In this document: positions 18,460-27,555 of the stretch, in pieces | Layout of the letters: each line of letters opens with the position of its first letter | Position numbering within the stretch: position 1 is the stretch's first letter | NCBI RefSeq assembly: GCF_019970065.1 | Contig: NZ_JAHXYH010000003.1 | Coordinates: 496,001 to 560,000 of the forward strand | Direction of reading: 5' to 3' | Source of the DNA: Chryseobacterium sp. OSA05B | Lineage (GTDB): Bacteria; Bacteroidota; Bacteroidia; Flavobacteriales; Weeksellaceae | DNA length: 64,000 nucleotides | The notes under the pieces: model-generated | The model's input: the letters and a program-made list of their open reading frames with translations, nothing else | Told to the model about the DNA's origin: nothing | The model's database searches: none | Made by a program: the position numbers and the translations under genes

Positions 18460-18864
18460 AGAATAAAGAGAAAAGACCAGGATGAAGCATAATTTCAAAA
18501 ACCTCAATATTTGGAAACTATCTATTGAACTGGCCGATGAAATTTATACAGTTACTGACAGTTTTCCCAAAAGCGAAGAATTCGGATTGAAGTCCCAGCT
18601 TAGAAGATGTGCAGTTTCTGTTGCTTCAAATATTGCAGAAGGCTCAAGCAGAAGTTCTAATAAAGATTTTAATCGTTTTTTAGAAATAAGTCTTGGTTCT
18701 CTTTATGAATTACAGACTCAGGTAATAATTTCAAATAACAGACAGTATTTTGAGTCATCTAAAAATGAAATTATAGAAAATAAAATCACAGAATTACAGA
18801 GAATGATTTCGGGCTTTCAGAAAAACTTACAGCTGTAAAGTCTTTATTCTTTTCTCTTTATTCT
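18460..18864 (+). mobile_element. four-helix-bundle gene bracketed by A/G-rich inverted repeats
   Basis: AGAATAAAGAGAAAAGA at 18460-18476 recurs as its exact reverse complement at 18848-18864, tightly flanking one 118-aa gene. Related rRNA intervening-sequence proteins are known inside stem-forming repeats, and the paired arms here would close a long stem around the gene in RNA. Mobility is inferred from the structure and from its position inside a metabolic operon. Confidence 0.6.
18482..18838 (+). CDS. four-helix bundle protein (23S rRNA intervening-sequence/S23 type)
   Basis: 118 aa. Family hallmarks: FKNLNIWKLSIELADEIY at the N-terminus, FPKSEEFGLKSQLRRCAVSVASNIAEGSSR (about 29-58), and FLEISLGSLYELQTQVIIS. 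Proteins of this family occur in intervening sequences of 23S rRNA in spirochaetes and, as orphan genes, throughout Bacteroidota; biochemical role unknown. Here it lies in a beta-oxidation operon, not in an rRNA gene. Confidence 0.9.
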   Translation: MKHNFKNLNIWKLSIELADEIYTVTDSFPKSEEFGLKSQLRRCAVSVASNIAEGSSRSSNKDFNRFLEISLGSLYELQTQVIISNNRQYFESSKNEIIENKITELQRMISGFQKNLQL

Positions 18865-18890
18865 CCTAATCTTAAAAAACAAAAAAACAT

Positions 18891-20657
18891 ATGGCTACAT
18901 TAAAAGGAGGTGAATTCCTGATCAAGGAAATTCCTGCAAATGATATTTTCACTCTTGAAGAACTGAGTGAAGAACAAAAAATGCTTCGCGATTCTGCGAA
19001 AGAATTTATCGACAGAGAAGTAATTCCTCAAAAAGAAAGATTTGAGAAAAAAGATTATGCTTTAACTGAAGAAAAGATGCGCCAGTTGGGTGAAATGGGA
19101 CTTTTAGGAGTGGCTGTTCCTGAAGAATACGGTGGTCTTGGAATGGGCTTCGTGAATACCATGCTGGCTTGTGACTACTGCTCGGGAGCGAATGGTTCAT
19201 TGGCTACAGCTTATGGCGCGCACACGGGAATCGGAACCCTTCCTATCCTTTTATATGGTACAGAAGAGCAAAAGAAAAAATACCTTCCGGATCTTGCTAC
19301 AGGGACCAAATTCGGAGCATACTGTCTGACTGAGCCTGATGCAGGTTCTGATGCCAACTCAGGAAAAACAAGAGCTAAACTTTCTGAAGATGGAAAACAT
19401 TATGTGATCAACGGACAAAAAATGTGGATCTCCAATGCAGGTTTTGCAGAAATCTTCATTGTGTTTGCTAAAATTGACGATGATAAAAACATCACCGGTT
19501 TCATCGTAGAAAAAGAAGGAACTGAAGGACTTACTTTCGGTGAAGAAGAGCATAAATTAGGAATCCGTTCGTCTTCTACAAGACAGGTTTTCTTTAATGA
19601 TATGAAAGTTCCTGCTGAGAACCTTTTGGGCGAAAGAAACAACGGTTTCAAAATCGCTCTGAATGCTTTGAATGTAGGAAGAATTAAACTGGCAGCTGCC
19701 AACCTTGACGGACAGAGAAGAATTTTAAACCACTCTATTCAATATTCTAACGAAAGAAAACAGTTTGGTGTTTCGATTTCAACTTTCGGAGCGATCAGAA
19801 AGAAGCTTGCAGAAATGGCAACAGGAATTTTCGTTGCTGAGGCCGGTTCTTACAGAGCTGCAAAAGACGTTGAAGATAAAATCAATGAATTGGTTGCCGG
19901 TGGAATGAATCATCAGCAGGCTGAATTGAAAGGCGTTGAAGAATTTGCTGTGGAAGCTTCTATTTTGAAGGTTTTCGTTTCAGATTTGACACAACATACT
20001 GCTGACGAAGGAATCCAGGTATACGGAGGAATGGGATTCTCTGAAGATATGCCAATGGAAGCTGCATGGAGAGATTCAAGAATCGCAAGAATCTATGAAG
20101 GAACCAATGAGATCAACAGATTATTAGCAGTAGGAATGTTAATTAAGAGAGCGATGAAAGGAGAATTAGACTTGCTTTCTCCTGCAATGGCGATCAGCAA
20201 AGAATTAATGGGAATTCCATCATTTGATGTTCCTGATTATTCAGCATTCATGAGTGAAGAAAAGGCGATTATCGCTAACCTTAAGAAAGTATTCCTTATG
20301 GTTTCCGGAGCCGCTCTTCAAAAATTCATGATGGATATTGAAAAACAACAACACTTACTGTTAAATGCATCTGAGATCCTTAACCAGCTTTATATGGCAG
20401 AATCTGCTGTACTAAGAGCTGAAAAGCATTTCTCCCCTGATTCTGTAGAAGCAGCAATGGCACAGCTTAACCTTTATAAAGCCGTTGAAAAGGTTATCGC
20501 AGCTGCTAAAGAAGGGATTATCTCTTTTGCAGAAGGGGATGAGCAGAGGATGATGCTTTCTGGCCTGAGAAGATTCACGAAGTATACGAACCATCCGAAT
20601 ATAGTGGCTTTAACTGAAAAAGTGGCAGCCCATTATATCGCTAAAGGTAATTACTAA
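18891..20657 (+). CDS. acyl-CoA dehydrogenase
   Basis: 588 aa. N-terminal helical domain, middle FAD/substrate segment (TEPDAGSDANSGKTRA and WISNAGFAEIFIVFA), then the C-terminal domain with RKQFGVSISTFGAIRKKLAEM and YEGTNEINRLL. About 190 extra C-terminal residues beyond the classic 380-400-aa core match the longer, VLCAD-like class. Performs the first, FAD-dependent step of beta-oxidation and passes electrons to ETF. Last gene of the operon; a strong terminator follows. Confidence 0.95.
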   Translation: MATLKGGEFLIKEIPANDIFTLEELSEEQKMLRDSAKEFIDREVIPQKERFEKKDYALTEEKMRQLGEMGLLGVAVPEEYGGLGMGFVNTMLACDYCSGANGSLATAYGAHTGIGTLPILLYGTEEQKKKYLPDLATGTKFGAYCLTEPDAGSDANSGKTRAKLSEDGKHYVINGQKMWISNAGFAEIFIVFAKIDDDKNITGFIVEKEGTEGLTFGEEEHKLGIRSSSTRQVFFNDMKVPAENLLGERNNGFKIALNALNVGRIKLAAANLDGQRRILNHSIQYSNERKQFGVSISTFGAIRKKLAEMATGIFVAEAGSYRAAKDVEDKINELVAGGMNHQQAELKGVEEFAVEASILKVFVSDLTQHTADEGIQVYGGMGFSEDMPMEAAWRDSRIARIYEGTNEINRLLAVGMLIKRAMKGELDLLSPAMAISKELMGIPSFDVPDYSAFMSEEKAIIANLKKVFLMVSGAALQKFMMDIEKQQHLLLNASEILNQLYMAESAVLRAEKHFSPDSVEAAMAQLNLYKAVEKVIAAAKEGIISFAEGDEQRMMLSGLRRFTKYTNHPNIVALTEKVAAHYIAKGNY

Positions 20658-20679
20658 ATATTATTTTGAATATAATAGT

Positions 20680-20710
20680 AAACGCTCCAAGATTTTGGAG
20701 CGTTTATTAT
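20680..20710 (+). terminator. terminator of the beta-oxidation operon
   Basis: 11-bp perfect stem AAACGCTCCAA/TTGGAGCGTTT with loop GATT, followed by TATTAT. Only 22 bp past the last stop codon. Confidence 0.85.
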
Positions 20711-20739
20711 ATTAATATAAATTGTAATTTTTTTTGGAA

Positions 20740-21144
20740 TTACATCTGTTTTTGTCCGATTTCATTGATTTCATTGAAATTTTCTTTAGGGTTTACGCCA
20801 TACTGATTAGCTCCCGGAGTTCCGTCTGTTGCCAAAAGTACAAGTAACCAAATCGTTCCAACAATTGGGATCAAAGAGATAAAGAACCACCACCCGCTTT
20901 TATCAACGTCATGTAATCTTCTCACCATAACCGCTAATCCAGGAATAAAAGTAGCCAATCCGTACATCAGGTAAATAAATCCGTAAGGGATTTCCTGGTT
21001 AAATTTCAATCCTAACAGATTGTCTAATACTGCCGCTACAATTGCGAAGATCATATTAAACAATATGTACATCCAGTATTCGGTTCTTCTGGCTCTCCCT
21101 GAAAAATCAGCATACTGTCTCAATACTTTTAAGTACCATTTCAT
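20740..21144 (-). CDS. DUF805 membrane protein
   Basis: 134 aa. DUF805 features: FSGRARRTEYWMYILFN (about 14-30), three to four membrane segments, MVRRLHDVDKSGWWFFISLIPIVGTIWLL (about 71-99) and a Gly/Asn-rich tail (GTPGANQYGVNPKE). Inner-membrane protein of unknown activity, common as a single gene. Convergent with the beta-oxidation operon. Confidence 0.9.
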   Translation of the reverse strand: MKWYLKVLRQYADFSGRARRTEYWMYILFNMIFAIVAAVLDNLLGLKFNQEIPYGFIYLMYGLATFIPGLAVMVRRLHDVDKSGWWFFISLIPIVGTIWLLVLLATDGTPGANQYGVNPKENFNEINEIGQKQM

Positions 21145-21346
21145 AGTTTTAGTTTTTTTTAATAGCAGCCAAAAGTAAAGATTTTTTTCAGATTCTCAAA
21201 CATTTTTTATTTTTATTCGGCACAACTAAATATTTCGTTCCCTGAAAAACTAATCATTAAAGTGTATCAGCTATCTTAGTACATTCAGTGAAAATATAAA
21301 GACTGCAAATACACCCATTCAATATTCTTTAATATATGTTCAGAAT

Positions 21347-21381
21347 CTACGCGAAGTCTTCGACTTCGCGTAGGTTTTTTT
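21347..21381 (+). terminator. orphan terminator with no gene before it
   Basis: 12-bp perfect stem (21347-21358 with 21362-21373, CTACGCGAAGTC arm) and a TTC loop, then a T8 run. It faces rightward, but the nearest gene on its left (DUF805) runs the other way, so no annotated transcript ends here. The 200 bp upstream hold no convincing ORF. See findings. Confidence 0.75.
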
Positions 21382-21469
21382 GCCGTTTTTCATTTTTTTT
21401 ACTATTTTTAATAATTAAACTTGATCAGAGATCAGTACTTTTTTCAATATGGTAAAAAAAGACATAGAA

Positions 21470-21790
21470 ATGAAGTTATTATTGTCATGCTCATTATTGC
21501 TGTTTTGCACAATGGCTTTCGCCCAGCAGAAAGAAAACAGAAAACAAATCTTCCCAAAGGTAGATACTGCTAAGATCCTAAATTTTAAAGGCTCTAAAGA
21601 AGAAATGCAGGCAAAGATCAATACCGATCAGAAACAACAATATAAAATGCTTGTTTCCATCCCAAAAGACACCTCATTATATATCGCTTTAAAAGAAGCC
21701 AAAAGGGATGACTCGAAATACAGAATATTCAACAATACCCCACCTGAAAAAACAATACCAGACACTACAAAGGCACAGCCTTCCAAATAA
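21470..21790 (+). CDS. small secreted protein of unknown function
   Basis: 106 aa from the ATG at 21470 (the in-frame ATG at 21449 would put seven extra charged residues before the signal peptide). MKLLLSCSLLLFCTMAFAQ is a Sec signal peptide cut after FAQ. The mature part is highly charged and polar with no recognised domain. The YegP gene follows by 35 bp. Confidence 0.65.
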   Translation: MKLLLSCSLLLFCTMAFAQQKENRKQIFPKVDTAKILNFKGSKEEMQAKINTDQKQQYKMLVSIPKDTSLYIALKEAKRDDSKYRIFNNTPPEKTIPDTTKAQPSK

Positions 21791-21825
21791 TTAAAAAAAC
21801 TAATCAAACCACAAAACCAATTACT

Positions 21826-22161
21826 ATGGGAAAATTCATTATCTCGCAGAGAACAGACAGTGACTTCAAATTCAATCTGAAAGCCGGAAACGGACAAGTG
21901 ATCTTAACCAGCCAGGGATACGGCTCAAAATCATCATGTGAAAAAGGAATAGAATCCGTACGTACCAACTCGCAGGACGATTCTAAATTTGAAAGAAATA
22001 CAGCAAAAGATGACCGGTGCTACTTCAATTTAAAAGCCGGCAACGGACAGATCATAGGAACCAGCCAGATGTACGAATCTGAAAACGGAATGGAAAACGG
22101 GATAGAATCCGTAAAAAACAACGCTCCAGGCGCTTCTGTAGAGGATGAAACCCTTATTTAA
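21826..22161 (+). CDS. YegP-family (DUF1508) protein with two repeats
   Basis: 111 aa made of two tandem copies of the about 50-residue YegP unit: FKFNLKAGNGQVILTSQGYGSKSSCEKGIESVRTN and CYFNLKAGNGQIIGTSQMYESENGMENGIESVKNN. The paired-repeat architecture is that of E. coli YegP. Function unknown. A terminator follows. Confidence 0.92.
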   Translation: MGKFIISQRTDSDFKFNLKAGNGQVILTSQGYGSKSSCEKGIESVRTNSQDDSKFERNTAKDDRCYFNLKAGNGQIIGTSQMYESENGMENGIESVKNNAPGASVEDETLI

Positions 22162-22185
22162 TATTCCTTAAAATAATCTCAATAA

Positions 22186-22216
22186 AAATGTCTTATTTTT
22201 TAAGGCATTTTTTATT
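22186..22216 (+). terminator. terminator after the YegP gene
   Basis: 10-bp stem (22186-22195 with 22201-22210, one G-U pair), 5-nt T loop, followed by T-rich sequence. It overlaps the -7 box of the next gene. Confidence 0.75.
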
Positions 22217-22220
22217 TTTG
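22213..22220 (+). promoter_or_regulatory. -7 box for the HD-domain gene
   Basis: TATTTTTG, a match to TAnnTTTG, 20 bp before the ATG at 22241. No -33 element seen. Confidence 0.45.
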
Positions 22221-22240
22221 TATTCTATTTTCTATTTGAA

Positions 22241-22687
22241 ATGACAAAAGAAGAAATGCTCAACAGAGCCATAAAGATAGCTGATAAAGCACACAAAGGA
22301 CAAACCGACAAATACCACGCTCCCTACATCGCTCATGTGATGCGTGTCATGGAATACGGCAAAACACTGGACGAAAAGATCGTTGGGGTCCTTCATGACG
22401 TAGTGGAAGACCACCCGGAAGAGTTCAGCCTTGAGTATTTAAGAACTGAAGGCTTTCCCGAATACATTATTTTTGCCATCAGCTGCCTTACCAAATTTGA
22501 TCCCGAGGAAGACTACGATGAATTCGTTAAAAGAACGGAAAGGTCTCCTTTGGCTGTCGCTGTAAAACTAAACGATCTCCGTGACAATATGGATCTCAGA
22601 AGAGTCAACAGAGAGCTTACTCCCAAGGATATTAAAAGATTCAACAAATACCTGAAAGCATATCATTATCTGATAGAAAAATATTAA
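22241..22687 (+). CDS. HD-domain phosphohydrolase-like protein
   Basis: 148 aa. HAPYIAHVMRVMEYG (about 26-40) and GVLHDVVED (about 49-57) give the H...HD metal ligands of the HD fold, in the style of the RelA/SpoT hydrolase domain, and LAVAVKLNDLRDNMD supplies the distal Asp. No synthetase, TGS or ACT domain, so it resembles a small stand-alone hydrolase; whether it cleaves (p)ppGpp is not shown. Followed at 19 bp by the M48 peptidase. Confidence 0.75.
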   Translation: MTKEEMLNRAIKIADKAHKGQTDKYHAPYIAHVMRVMEYGKTLDEKIVGVLHDVVEDHPEEFSLEYLRTEGFPEYIIFAISCLTKFDPEEDYDEFVKRTERSPLAVAVKLNDLRDNMDLRRVNRELTPKDIKRFNKYLKAYHYLIEKY

Positions 22688-22706
22688 AAGTATAAAAAAC
22701 ACAAAA

Positions 22707-24755
22707 ATGAATAACCTTCCTAAAATGTCGGCAGCTTACAGATCTAAGCTGACTTCTGCCATTATATCCATTTCCATATTTTTCATCGTCTATCTTATCC
22801 TTATCGCCATTTCACTCTTTCTGATTGTGCTTTTAGGATATGGAGCAGTTTCTATTCTTGCATTCAAAATTAGCTACTACACGCTTATAGCTGCCGCAGG
22901 ACTTGCCAGCATCGGTATTTTTGTCTTTTATTTCATGATTAAATTCATTTTTAAAAAAAGCACCTCTACCACCCGGCATCTGGTAGAGATTACAAGATCC
23001 CAGCAGCCGGAACTTTTCAGCATCATCGATCAAATTATCACCGATACTCAGGTGAAAGCCCCAAAAAAGGTTTTCTTTTCTCCTGACGTTAATGCCAGTG
23101 TAAGTTATAATTCTGTTTTCTGGAGTATGTTTTTTCCGGTGAGAAAAAATCTTACAATAGGCTTAGGATTGATCAATTCTACAAGCACCGGCGAATTAAA
23201 AACCATTCTCGCTCATGAATTCGGACATTTTTCCCAAAGAAGTATGAAAGTGGGCGGATATGTTCACCATGCACAAAAAATTGTTTATGAAACGGTTTAC
23301 AATAACAAAGAGTATGAAGATATGATCATGAGTTTTTCCGGAAATACCTTTTTTACTTTATTTGGAGCGATTTCGGTGGGCTTTATCAATGTATTTCAAT
23401 TTATTCTGAAAAAAGTTTCATCTTTTCTATTTCAAAAACATGCTTCCCTAAGCCGCGAAATGGAATATCATGCGGATGCCGTGTCTACTTTTCTTACGAA
23501 TCCTCATGAACAGATCTCTTCATTGTTGAGAATAGAGTTAAGTGATTCGGCTTTTTACTATTCCTTTAATTTTTATACCCAAAGTGAACAGAAATACCTT
23601 CCTCAAAATCTCTATAAAAATCATACTTCTTTACTGAAAATTTTCAGTGAAAGAAACAATCATCCTTATGTTAACGGACTTCCAAAAGTAGATGAAGGAG
23701 ATCTGACCCGTTATAATAAAACAAAAATAGAAATCCAGGACCAGTGGGCTTCCCATCCTGACACTGCAAAAAGAATTGAAAGAATCAGAAATAACCAGAC
23801 CAGAAACATTCCGGAAAATCACGAACTGGCAAAAAATATCATCAGAGGATATGATGAAATCTGTGAGGTGATGACCCGAAAATATTTGACTCTACATCAG
23901 GTAAAAAATGTGGGTGAAGTGATAGACGATGAAAAATTCATCGAACTGTATGTGGAAAAATATCCCTATCAGTATTTAAGTTCAAATTTTAACGGATACT
24001 ATGAAGCTCACAATCCACTATTAGAGAATATCGAAACTATTATAACAGGTTCCGATACCTTTATAGACGATGAAGATCTGTTCAGTGACAGCAAAGTTTC
24101 TTTAATTTATGAAAAAGCAGGAATTGAAAGTGATCTGCAAACCCTTGCCTATTTAAAAGCCAACCCTAAAGAAATTAAAACATTCAGGTACGGAGAAAAC
24201 CTGTACAAGGCTAAAGATGCCACCAAACTGATTCCTGAGCTTGAAAGTGAGCTTTTAAAAGTAAAAACAGAGCTTACGAAAAATGATGAAGACATCTTCC
24301 GATATTATTTTAGCAAGGCTGATCAATACAATCAATCGATCTTATTGGGGAAATATAAAAAATTTTGGGTTATAGACAAAGAGTTCGACAGATTTCAGGA
24401 AGCACTGACTGAATTTGTTGGATACCTTCAGTTTATGACCGTGACTTTACCTTTTGAAGAAATTCGTAAGCATAGAGCCAAACTGTTAAAAGCAGAAGCC
24501 TCTTTCAAAAAAAACCTGAATGATTTTATCGAAAATTCAAGTTATAAAGAATCATTGACAGAAGCAAACAGACCTATCCTCAAATCATATGCAGACGCTT
24601 CTTACATTTACTTTAATCATGATAAATACCTGGAACCAGAAGTTGAATCCGTATTCGCCGTGGTTAATGAATTTCAGAAAATCCTCAATGATTATTATCT
24701 TGAACTGAAAAAGGATTTATTAAGTTTTCAGGCAGATTTAGACAAAGTATCTTAA
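22707..24755 (+). CDS. M48-family membrane metallopeptidase
   Basis: 682 aa. Two N-terminal membrane segments (about 16-44 and 55-82), then the peptidase with HEFGH at 170-174 and the third zinc ligand in LSREMEYHADAVS (about 246-258); another hydrophobic stretch lies near 205-235. The architecture recalls HtpX/Ste24-type proteases, with an unusually long (about 400 aa) charged C-terminal part of unknown role. Stop overlaps the convergent gene's end by 4 bp. Confidence 0.85.
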   Translation: MNNLPKMSAAYRSKLTSAIISISIFFIVYLILIAISLFLIVLLGYGAVSILAFKISYYTLIAAAGLASIGIFVFYFMIKFIFKKSTSTTRHLVEITRSQQPELFSIIDQIITDTQVKAPKKVFFSPDVNASVSYNSVFWSMFFPVRKNLTIGLGLINSTSTGELKTILAHEFGHFSQRSMKVGGYVHHAQKIVYETVYNNKEYEDMIMSFSGNTFFTLFGAISVGFINVFQFILKKVSSFLFQKHASLSREMEYHADAVSTFLTNPHEQISSLLRIELSDSAFYYSFNFYTQSEQKYLPQNLYKNHTSLLKIFSERNNHPYVNGLPKVDEGDLTRYNKTKIEIQDQWASHPDTAKRIERIRNNQTRNIPENHELAKNIIRGYDEICEVMTRKYLTLHQVKNVGEVIDDEKFIELYVEKYPYQYLSSNFNGYYEAHNPLLENIETIITGSDTFIDDEDLFSDSKVSLIYEKAGIESDLQTLAYLKANPKEIKTFRYGENLYKAKDATKLIPELESELLKVKTELTKNDEDIFRYYFSKADQYNQSILLGKYKKFWVIDKEFDRFQEALTEFVGYLQFMTVTLPFEEIRKHRAKLLKAEASFKKNLNDFIENSSYKESLTEANRPILKSYADASYIYFNHDKYLEPEVESVFAVVNEFQKILNDYYLELKKDLLSFQADLDKVS

Positions 24756-25468
24756 TCCGCTCCCGGGAAATCATATGTTTTCGTAGGATGATCCGTACCA
24801 TCGATATTGATGTTTAGGGCCAGATAGATAAAGTGAAGGTTTTTATTTCCTTTTGCTTCGAATTCACGCTGCCAGAGATAACCTGTCAGGATTCCGAAAT
24901 GGTCATCGATCTGATAACCGAAACCGCCATATACTCTGTTTCTTGCGAACGTAGGCTTTATGGGGCTTACCAAAAAGATTTCGTCATAAGCATTGGCGAA
25001 AACAGTTCCTTTTTTGACGGTTTTTGCATTCAGGGGAACACTGATGTTCAAACGGTATCTGTAACGCATTCTCTGAGAAGATTTATCAATTTTGGGCTCG
25101 TAAAACCAGCTTTTTTCGACACGAAAACGGTTTTCAAACTTCACGATTCCTTTTTTGAGATCGATCACGTCCTGTAGCCATACCCTGAACTCTTCTCTGC
25201 TCAGACTGTGCTCTTTGTAATTGACATATCTTCCAAGACCTACGAAAGGTTTATGGTTTTTGGTCAGGTTGTAGCCCACTCCTCCTTTGATCTCGTAATA
25301 ATCCGGATAGGTGTAATCTTCGTTACCTCTGAGCTGCCCTTCTGCGTAAAGAAAAAATTTCGGATGAAACTTATAGGTTAGAGTCACTGCATTGAAGCTG
25401 GAAATGTGTTCCTGTGCTTTTAAAAAGGTTATACTCAAAAGTAAACTCAGACTTAAAAAAAGTTTCAT
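24752..25468 (-). CDS. DUF2490 outer-membrane protein
   Basis: 238 aa from the ATG at 25466-25468, which opens a signal peptide (MKLFLSLSLLLSITFLKAQ); the longer frame to 25522 adds residues before it. The remainder is rich in alternating aromatic/polar beta strands (FHPKFFLYAEGQLRGNE, GGVGYNLTKNHKPFVGLGRY, RMRYRYRLNISVPL) as in DUF2490 barrels. Downstream of the TonB receptor on the same strand (71-bp gap), so possibly cotranscribed. Confidence 0.85.
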   Translation of the reverse strand: MKLFLSLSLLLSITFLKAQEHISSFNAVTLTYKFHPKFFLYAEGQLRGNEDYTYPDYYEIKGGVGYNLTKNHKPFVGLGRYVNYKEHSLSREEFRVWLQDVIDLKKGIVKFENRFRVEKSWFYEPKIDKSSQRMRYRYRLNISVPLNAKTVKKGTVFANAYDEIFLVSPIKPTFARNRVYGGFGYQIDDHFGILTGYLWQREFEAKGNKNLHFIYLALNINIDGTDHPTKTYDFPGAD

Positions 25469-25539
25469 AAAAAATTTTTGCAAAAATAAATTATTTAACA
25501 ATTTGTTAATATTAACTTTCATTCATTTCGAATTAACAT

Positions 25540-27351
25540 TTACTTAATATTGATCGTATATGAGAAGCCTAAATGAAACCATCTCTGAGGCATTTCAACG
25601 CCAAAAGCTTCCGTATATTTTGTGTTCGTCAGGTTATTGATCAGCACATACACTGAAAAATCTTTTTTGGCGAAACTCAGTTTTTCATCAAGGAGATTAT
25701 AAGTCCCCAGATTCATTCTTTCATTATATCGGTAAACTAATTCATTGGTAAAATAGTTCAGGAATTTCGTTTCCAGTTTGGCCACCACCTGATGTTTCAG
25801 ATTGTCCAGAATATATCTTGAAACAAACTCATTGGATTCTTTCATTTTACTGTCCAGATAGGTGTATCCTGCCGTGTATTTCAGCCAGCTGAAAGCTCTG
25901 TGACTCAATTCTACTTCAATTCCTTTTGTGTCAATTTTCCCTACATTCTGAGCATACCATACAGGATCCGTCAGACTTTTTTTCACCCAGTCGATAGAAT
26001 TATTGGAATTTCTCATAAATCCGCTCACTTTTGCAAGGATTTTGCTGCTCTGATACTGATACCCAACTTCAGATGAAACGGCATTTTCAGGAAGAAGATT
26101 CTGATTTCCCTGTTCGGTTTTGCTTACATAATAAAGGTCGGTAAAGGTCGGAACCCTGTGAACTTTTGCAATATTTCCGTAAATCTTATTATTCGGATTG
26201 AAATTATAACCAACATCTAAACCAGGATAGAAAAAGTTCCCTTCTTTAGAATAGTTCGCCCATGAAATTCCCGGGCTGATGTTCAGTTTCTTATCCAGTA
26301 ATGAAAAATGATGCTCAAAGAAGACCTGTGAAACAAAACGGTTTCGCTCTCCTAGATTGTTACTCGCCAGAAATTCCTTTCTCAGCTCTACACCTACACC
26401 GGTAGTCCCCAATCCCCACTGATAACTGGAATTCACTTCTCCACCTACATTGTTTCCGATATGCATATTTCTGTAACCATCAGGTTTATTTCTGTCGTAC
26501 AGATACATATCCTGTCCTCTTCTCCAGTAGGCATTTGAGCTTAGTTTCAAATGACCAAACGTCTGCTGATGGGCTAAACTTATAATAGAAGCCTGCGTTT
26601 CCTCATACTGTTCGGTAGCGCTTTTAGAGGCATAAAAACCATTAGCCCCGAATTTCTTTTCAGAAAAACCTGCCTGCAGTTTCAAATCCCCGTTTTTGAT
26701 ATTCAGTTTGCTTTGGTAGAAAACATTCCGGATCTCGTAATCCGTATTGTACATATAGCCTTGTGATGAGGCAGAATTGGCCTGAAGAGAGTTCGAAAAC
26801 TTTTCATTGCCCAGCTGCGCATTGAATCCGAATCCGTAGGTTTCATAGTCTCCACCTTCAGCACTTATTTTTACTCTTTTTCCAGGCGTTGTTTTGGTAA
26901 TAATATTGATAACACCGGCATACGCATTCTGCCCGAATCTTCTGGCAGCCGGACCTTTGATGATCTCAATCCTTTCCACGTCGTCCATATCTACCGGTAC
27001 ATTCATAGAATTGTGCCCGGTTTGGGAATCGTTCATTCTGATGCCGTTCAGCAACAGCAACACCTGCTCAAAAGAACTTCCTCTGAAGCCGATATCACTT
27101 TGTACGCCATTGGCCCCTCTCCTTCTGATATCCATTCCCGGAACCTGCTGAAGAACTTCATCAATACTTTTCGCCGGAGAATTGGCAATATCTTCCTTGG
27201 TAATGACCGTTATATTCTGATTGGCACTTTTATAAGGTGTAGAGATAAATTTCCCCTGAAATTCAATGCTTTCAATATCCGTTGTTTTTTCCTGTGCATG
27301 GGCGCAGAGCATTGACCCCAATAAAAATATACTCCCAATCTTTTTGATCAT
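25540..27351 (-). CDS. TonB-dependent outer-membrane receptor (BtuB/CirA-like)
   Basis: 603 aa. Signal peptide (MIKKIGSIFLLGSMLCAHA), plug domain about residues 45-150 (ITVITKEDIANSPAKSIDEVLQQVPGMDIRRRG, IIKGPAARRFGQNAYAGVINIITK), then the barrel ending in a strand ...YTINIK. Imports an energy-dependent ligand such as a siderophore, cobalamin or metal complex; the substrate cannot be read from the sequence. No carboxypeptidase-like N-terminal domain, so not a SusC. It has its own well-matched promoter. Confidence 0.92.
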   Translation of the reverse strand: MIKKIGSIFLLGSMLCAHAQEKTTDIESIEFQGKFISTPYKSANQNITVITKEDIANSPAKSIDEVLQQVPGMDIRRRGANGVQSDIGFRGSSFEQVLLLLNGIRMNDSQTGHNSMNVPVDMDDVERIEIIKGPAARRFGQNAYAGVINIITKTTPGKRVKISAEGGDYETYGFGFNAQLGNEKFSNSLQANSASSQGYMYNTDYEIRNVFYQSKLNIKNGDLKLQAGFSEKKFGANGFYASKSATEQYEETQASIISLAHQQTFGHLKLSSNAYWRRGQDMYLYDRNKPDGYRNMHIGNNVGGEVNSSYQWGLGTTGVGVELRKEFLASNNLGERNRFVSQVFFEHHFSLLDKKLNISPGISWANYSKEGNFFYPGLDVGYNFNPNNKIYGNIAKVHRVPTFTDLYYVSKTEQGNQNLLPENAVSSEVGYQYQSSKILAKVSGFMRNSNNSIDWVKKSLTDPVWYAQNVGKIDTKGIEVELSHRAFSWLKYTAGYTYLDSKMKESNEFVSRYILDNLKHQVVAKLETKFLNYFTNELVYRYNERMNLGTYNLLDEKLSFAKKDFSVYVLINNLTNTKYTEAFGVEMPQRWFHLGFSYTINIK

Positions 27352-27397
27352 AATAGTTGCCGTTTTTGTTCGTAATCAGTTTCTTTAATAATGGCTT

Positions 27398-27429
27398 CAA
27401 AAGTAAGGGAGTTCCCCAAGACAGGCAAA
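27398..27429 (-). promoter_or_regulatory. promoter of the TonB receptor gene
   Basis: On the minus strand TTTG (27429-27426), a 20-bp spacer, then TACTTTTG (27405-27398): a full Bacteroidota promoter about 47 bp before the ATG. It lies downstream of the terminator at 27441-27476, so the receptor does not need the transcript that ends there. Confidence 0.7.
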
Positions 27430-27440
27430 TGATAGTTATC

Positions 27441-27476
27441 ATAAAAAAAAGATGCAGTATAGCTATACTGCATCTT
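27441..27476 (-). terminator. strong terminator of a minus-strand micro-gene
   Basis: 27449-27476 is a 28-bp perfect palindrome (arm AAGATGCAGTATAG); read leftward it is followed by a T8 run. It ends the transcript from the 16-codon ORF at 27495-27545, not any annotated gene. Confidence 0.8.
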
Positions 27477-27494
27477 GTACGGGAAGTGACTTTC

Positions 27495-27545
27495 TTATCT
27501 TTTTCTCATTAAATGTGTAACAAGATCTCTGAATAATTTTCTCAT
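27495..27545 (-). CDS. possible 16-aa cationic micropeptide or small RNA gene
   Basis: ATG at 27545 opens MRKLFRDLVTHLMRKR then stop. The peptide is strongly basic and amphipathic. A full -7 box lies just upstream and a strong terminator just downstream, making a self-contained transcript of about 110 nt. The alternative is a non-coding RNA or a leader; its terminator and the separate receptor promoter argue against a simple leader. Confidence 0.45.
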   Translation of the reverse strand: MRKLFRDLVTHLMRKR

Positions 27546-27555
27546 TTCTATATTA

